A stretch of DNA of 32,479 nucleotides from DASPTB01 sp035623615. GTDB lineage: Bacteria > Actinomycetota > UBA4738. Where the stretch lies: contig DASPTB010000132.1 in assembly GCA_035623615.1 (NCBI GenBank), positions 1-32,479 of the forward strand, read 5' to 3'. The position numbers were made by a program, and so were the translations under genes. Under the pieces are notes generated by a model. It was not told the origin of the DNA and did no database searches. It worked only from the letters and a program-made list of their open reading frames with translations. How positions within the stretch are numbered: the first letter of the stretch is position 1; every line of letters begins with the position of its first letter. Shown here one piece after another: positions 32,278 through 32,479 of the stretch.

Positions 32278-32283
32278 AAAAGG

Positions 32284-32310
32284 CCCATTTCCTTTCTCGA
32301 AAGGAATGGG
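32284..32310. terminator. Terminator hairpin after the last operon
   Basis: CCCATTTCCTTT (32284-32295), loop CTCG, AAAGGAATGGG (32300-32310): an 11-bp stem with one bulged base. On the plus strand the tail is TTGCGTTT; read on the minus strand it is followed by GCCTTTTTC, a better T-tract. It is probably bidirectional. Confidence 0.7.
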
Positions 32311-32479
32311 TTGCGTTTGCAGACTGTCGACGACGCCGGAGTCGCCGTGAGGGCGACCCGGCCCGGGCCCCCAAGCGCCGGGTACCCCCCGCCCGGGGAA
32401 GACCTCCCCACTTGGAGGTCCTCTTCAGGAGCGCGCGTCGGCGGCCGATGGCTCGTCGTATGGAGACCGCACACCGGCC
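32311..32479. other. GC-rich structured region, perhaps the leader of a next gene
   Basis: Three consecutive hairpins can be drawn: GTCGCC/GGCGAC (32341-32346 with 32352-32357), CCCGGC/GCCGGG (32357-32362 with 32377-32382) and GACCTCC/GGAGGTC (32401-32407 with 32414-32420). An AGGAG (32427-32431) and an ATG at 32448 (beginning MARRMETAHR) remain open to the window end, but the spacing is long. No known riboswitch was recognised. Confidence 0.3.

Noticed and set aside
32270..32360. Resemblance to a GEMM/c-di-GMP-I riboswitch (AAAAAGGC, paired CCATT/AATGG, GCG)
   Set aside because: The conserved GCAAAGCC junction and the tetraloop-receptor parts are missing, and the position after an operon end fits a terminator.
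32259..32474. Small minus-strand open frame at the right edge
   Set aside because: It runs through the terminator stem and into the end of the LLM gene and has no recognisable features.
1..32479. CRISPR arrays, tRNA or rRNA genes, IS elements, prophage genes
   Set aside because: No repeat-spacer pattern, cloverleaf, transposase motif, terminal repeats or phage proteins were seen on either strand.

Overview
The window is a GC-rich stretch of bacterial chromosome in which almost every base is coding. GTG starts are common. Neighbouring genes often share 4-bp GTGA or ATGA stop/start overlaps. Several promoters have a TAnnnT -10 placed so that transcription would begin at the start codon itself (leaderless mRNA). 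Together with Tat-dependent lipoproteins, an AMIN-like lipoprotein, two LLM flavin oxidoreductases and a TIGR03118-type secreted protein, this suggests a soil-type actinobacterium or a similar high-GC lineage. No rRNA, tRNA, phage, IS element or CRISPR array was seen, so no finer placement is possible.

Region 1 (1-4893, + strand): the 3' end of an arginase/agmatinase-fold ureohydrolase, a methylmalonate-semialdehyde dehydrogenase (mmsA), a hydroxypyruvate isomerase-like TIM barrel, a GlxR/MmsB-type 3-hydroxyacid dehydrogenase and an LLM flavin oxidoreductase form one tight run. Region 2 (4905-8803): a DUF1989 protein (-) diverges from an SDR (+). The SDR converges on a minus-strand 2-oxoacid dehydrogenase set (E1-alpha, E1-beta) whose third gene is a mini-E2 with lipoyl and E3-binding domains but no acyltransferase domain. 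Region 3 (8913-15041, +): nucleotidyltransferase-fold protein, zinc alcohol dehydrogenase, second ureohydrolase, amidohydrolase 2, D-2-hydroxyacid dehydrogenase, then an M19 dipeptidase with its own leaderless promoter. Region 4 (15101-18352): an AMIN-like lipoprotein (+) converges on a secreted TIGR03118 protein (-) across a strong hairpin, followed by a Rieske oxygenase (-).

Region 5 (18425-21512, +): a leaderless operon of urease gamma, beta and alpha homologues plus an SDR. No ureDEFG maturation gene is visible. The alpha subunit keeps all nickel ligands and the carbamylated lysine, but has lost the flap cysteine and about 11 residues including the urea-contacting Ala loop. This is the most interesting item in the window. 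Region 6 (21522-27362, -): a complete dipeptide/oligopeptide ABC importer (A-B-C-D-F order), with an 11-bp hairpin after the binding-protein gene. Region 7 (27511-32277, +, divergent from the importer): Tat-exported FAD amine oxidase, CE4 deacetylase of the PuuE/HpPgdA type, C45 self-processing N-acyl hydrolase/transferase and a second LLM oxidoreductase, ending at a hairpin terminator. The last ~170 bases hold GC-rich hairpins and perhaps the start of another gene.

Inference: many of the enzymes hydrolyse C-N bonds (two ureohydrolases, urease-like enzyme, DUF1989, amidohydrolase 2, M19, CE4, C45) or oxidise amines, alcohols and hydroxyacids. They sit with an importer. A catabolic island for nitrogen-rich amides, guanidino/ureido compounds or modified peptides fits best, but no substrate can be read from sequence alone.
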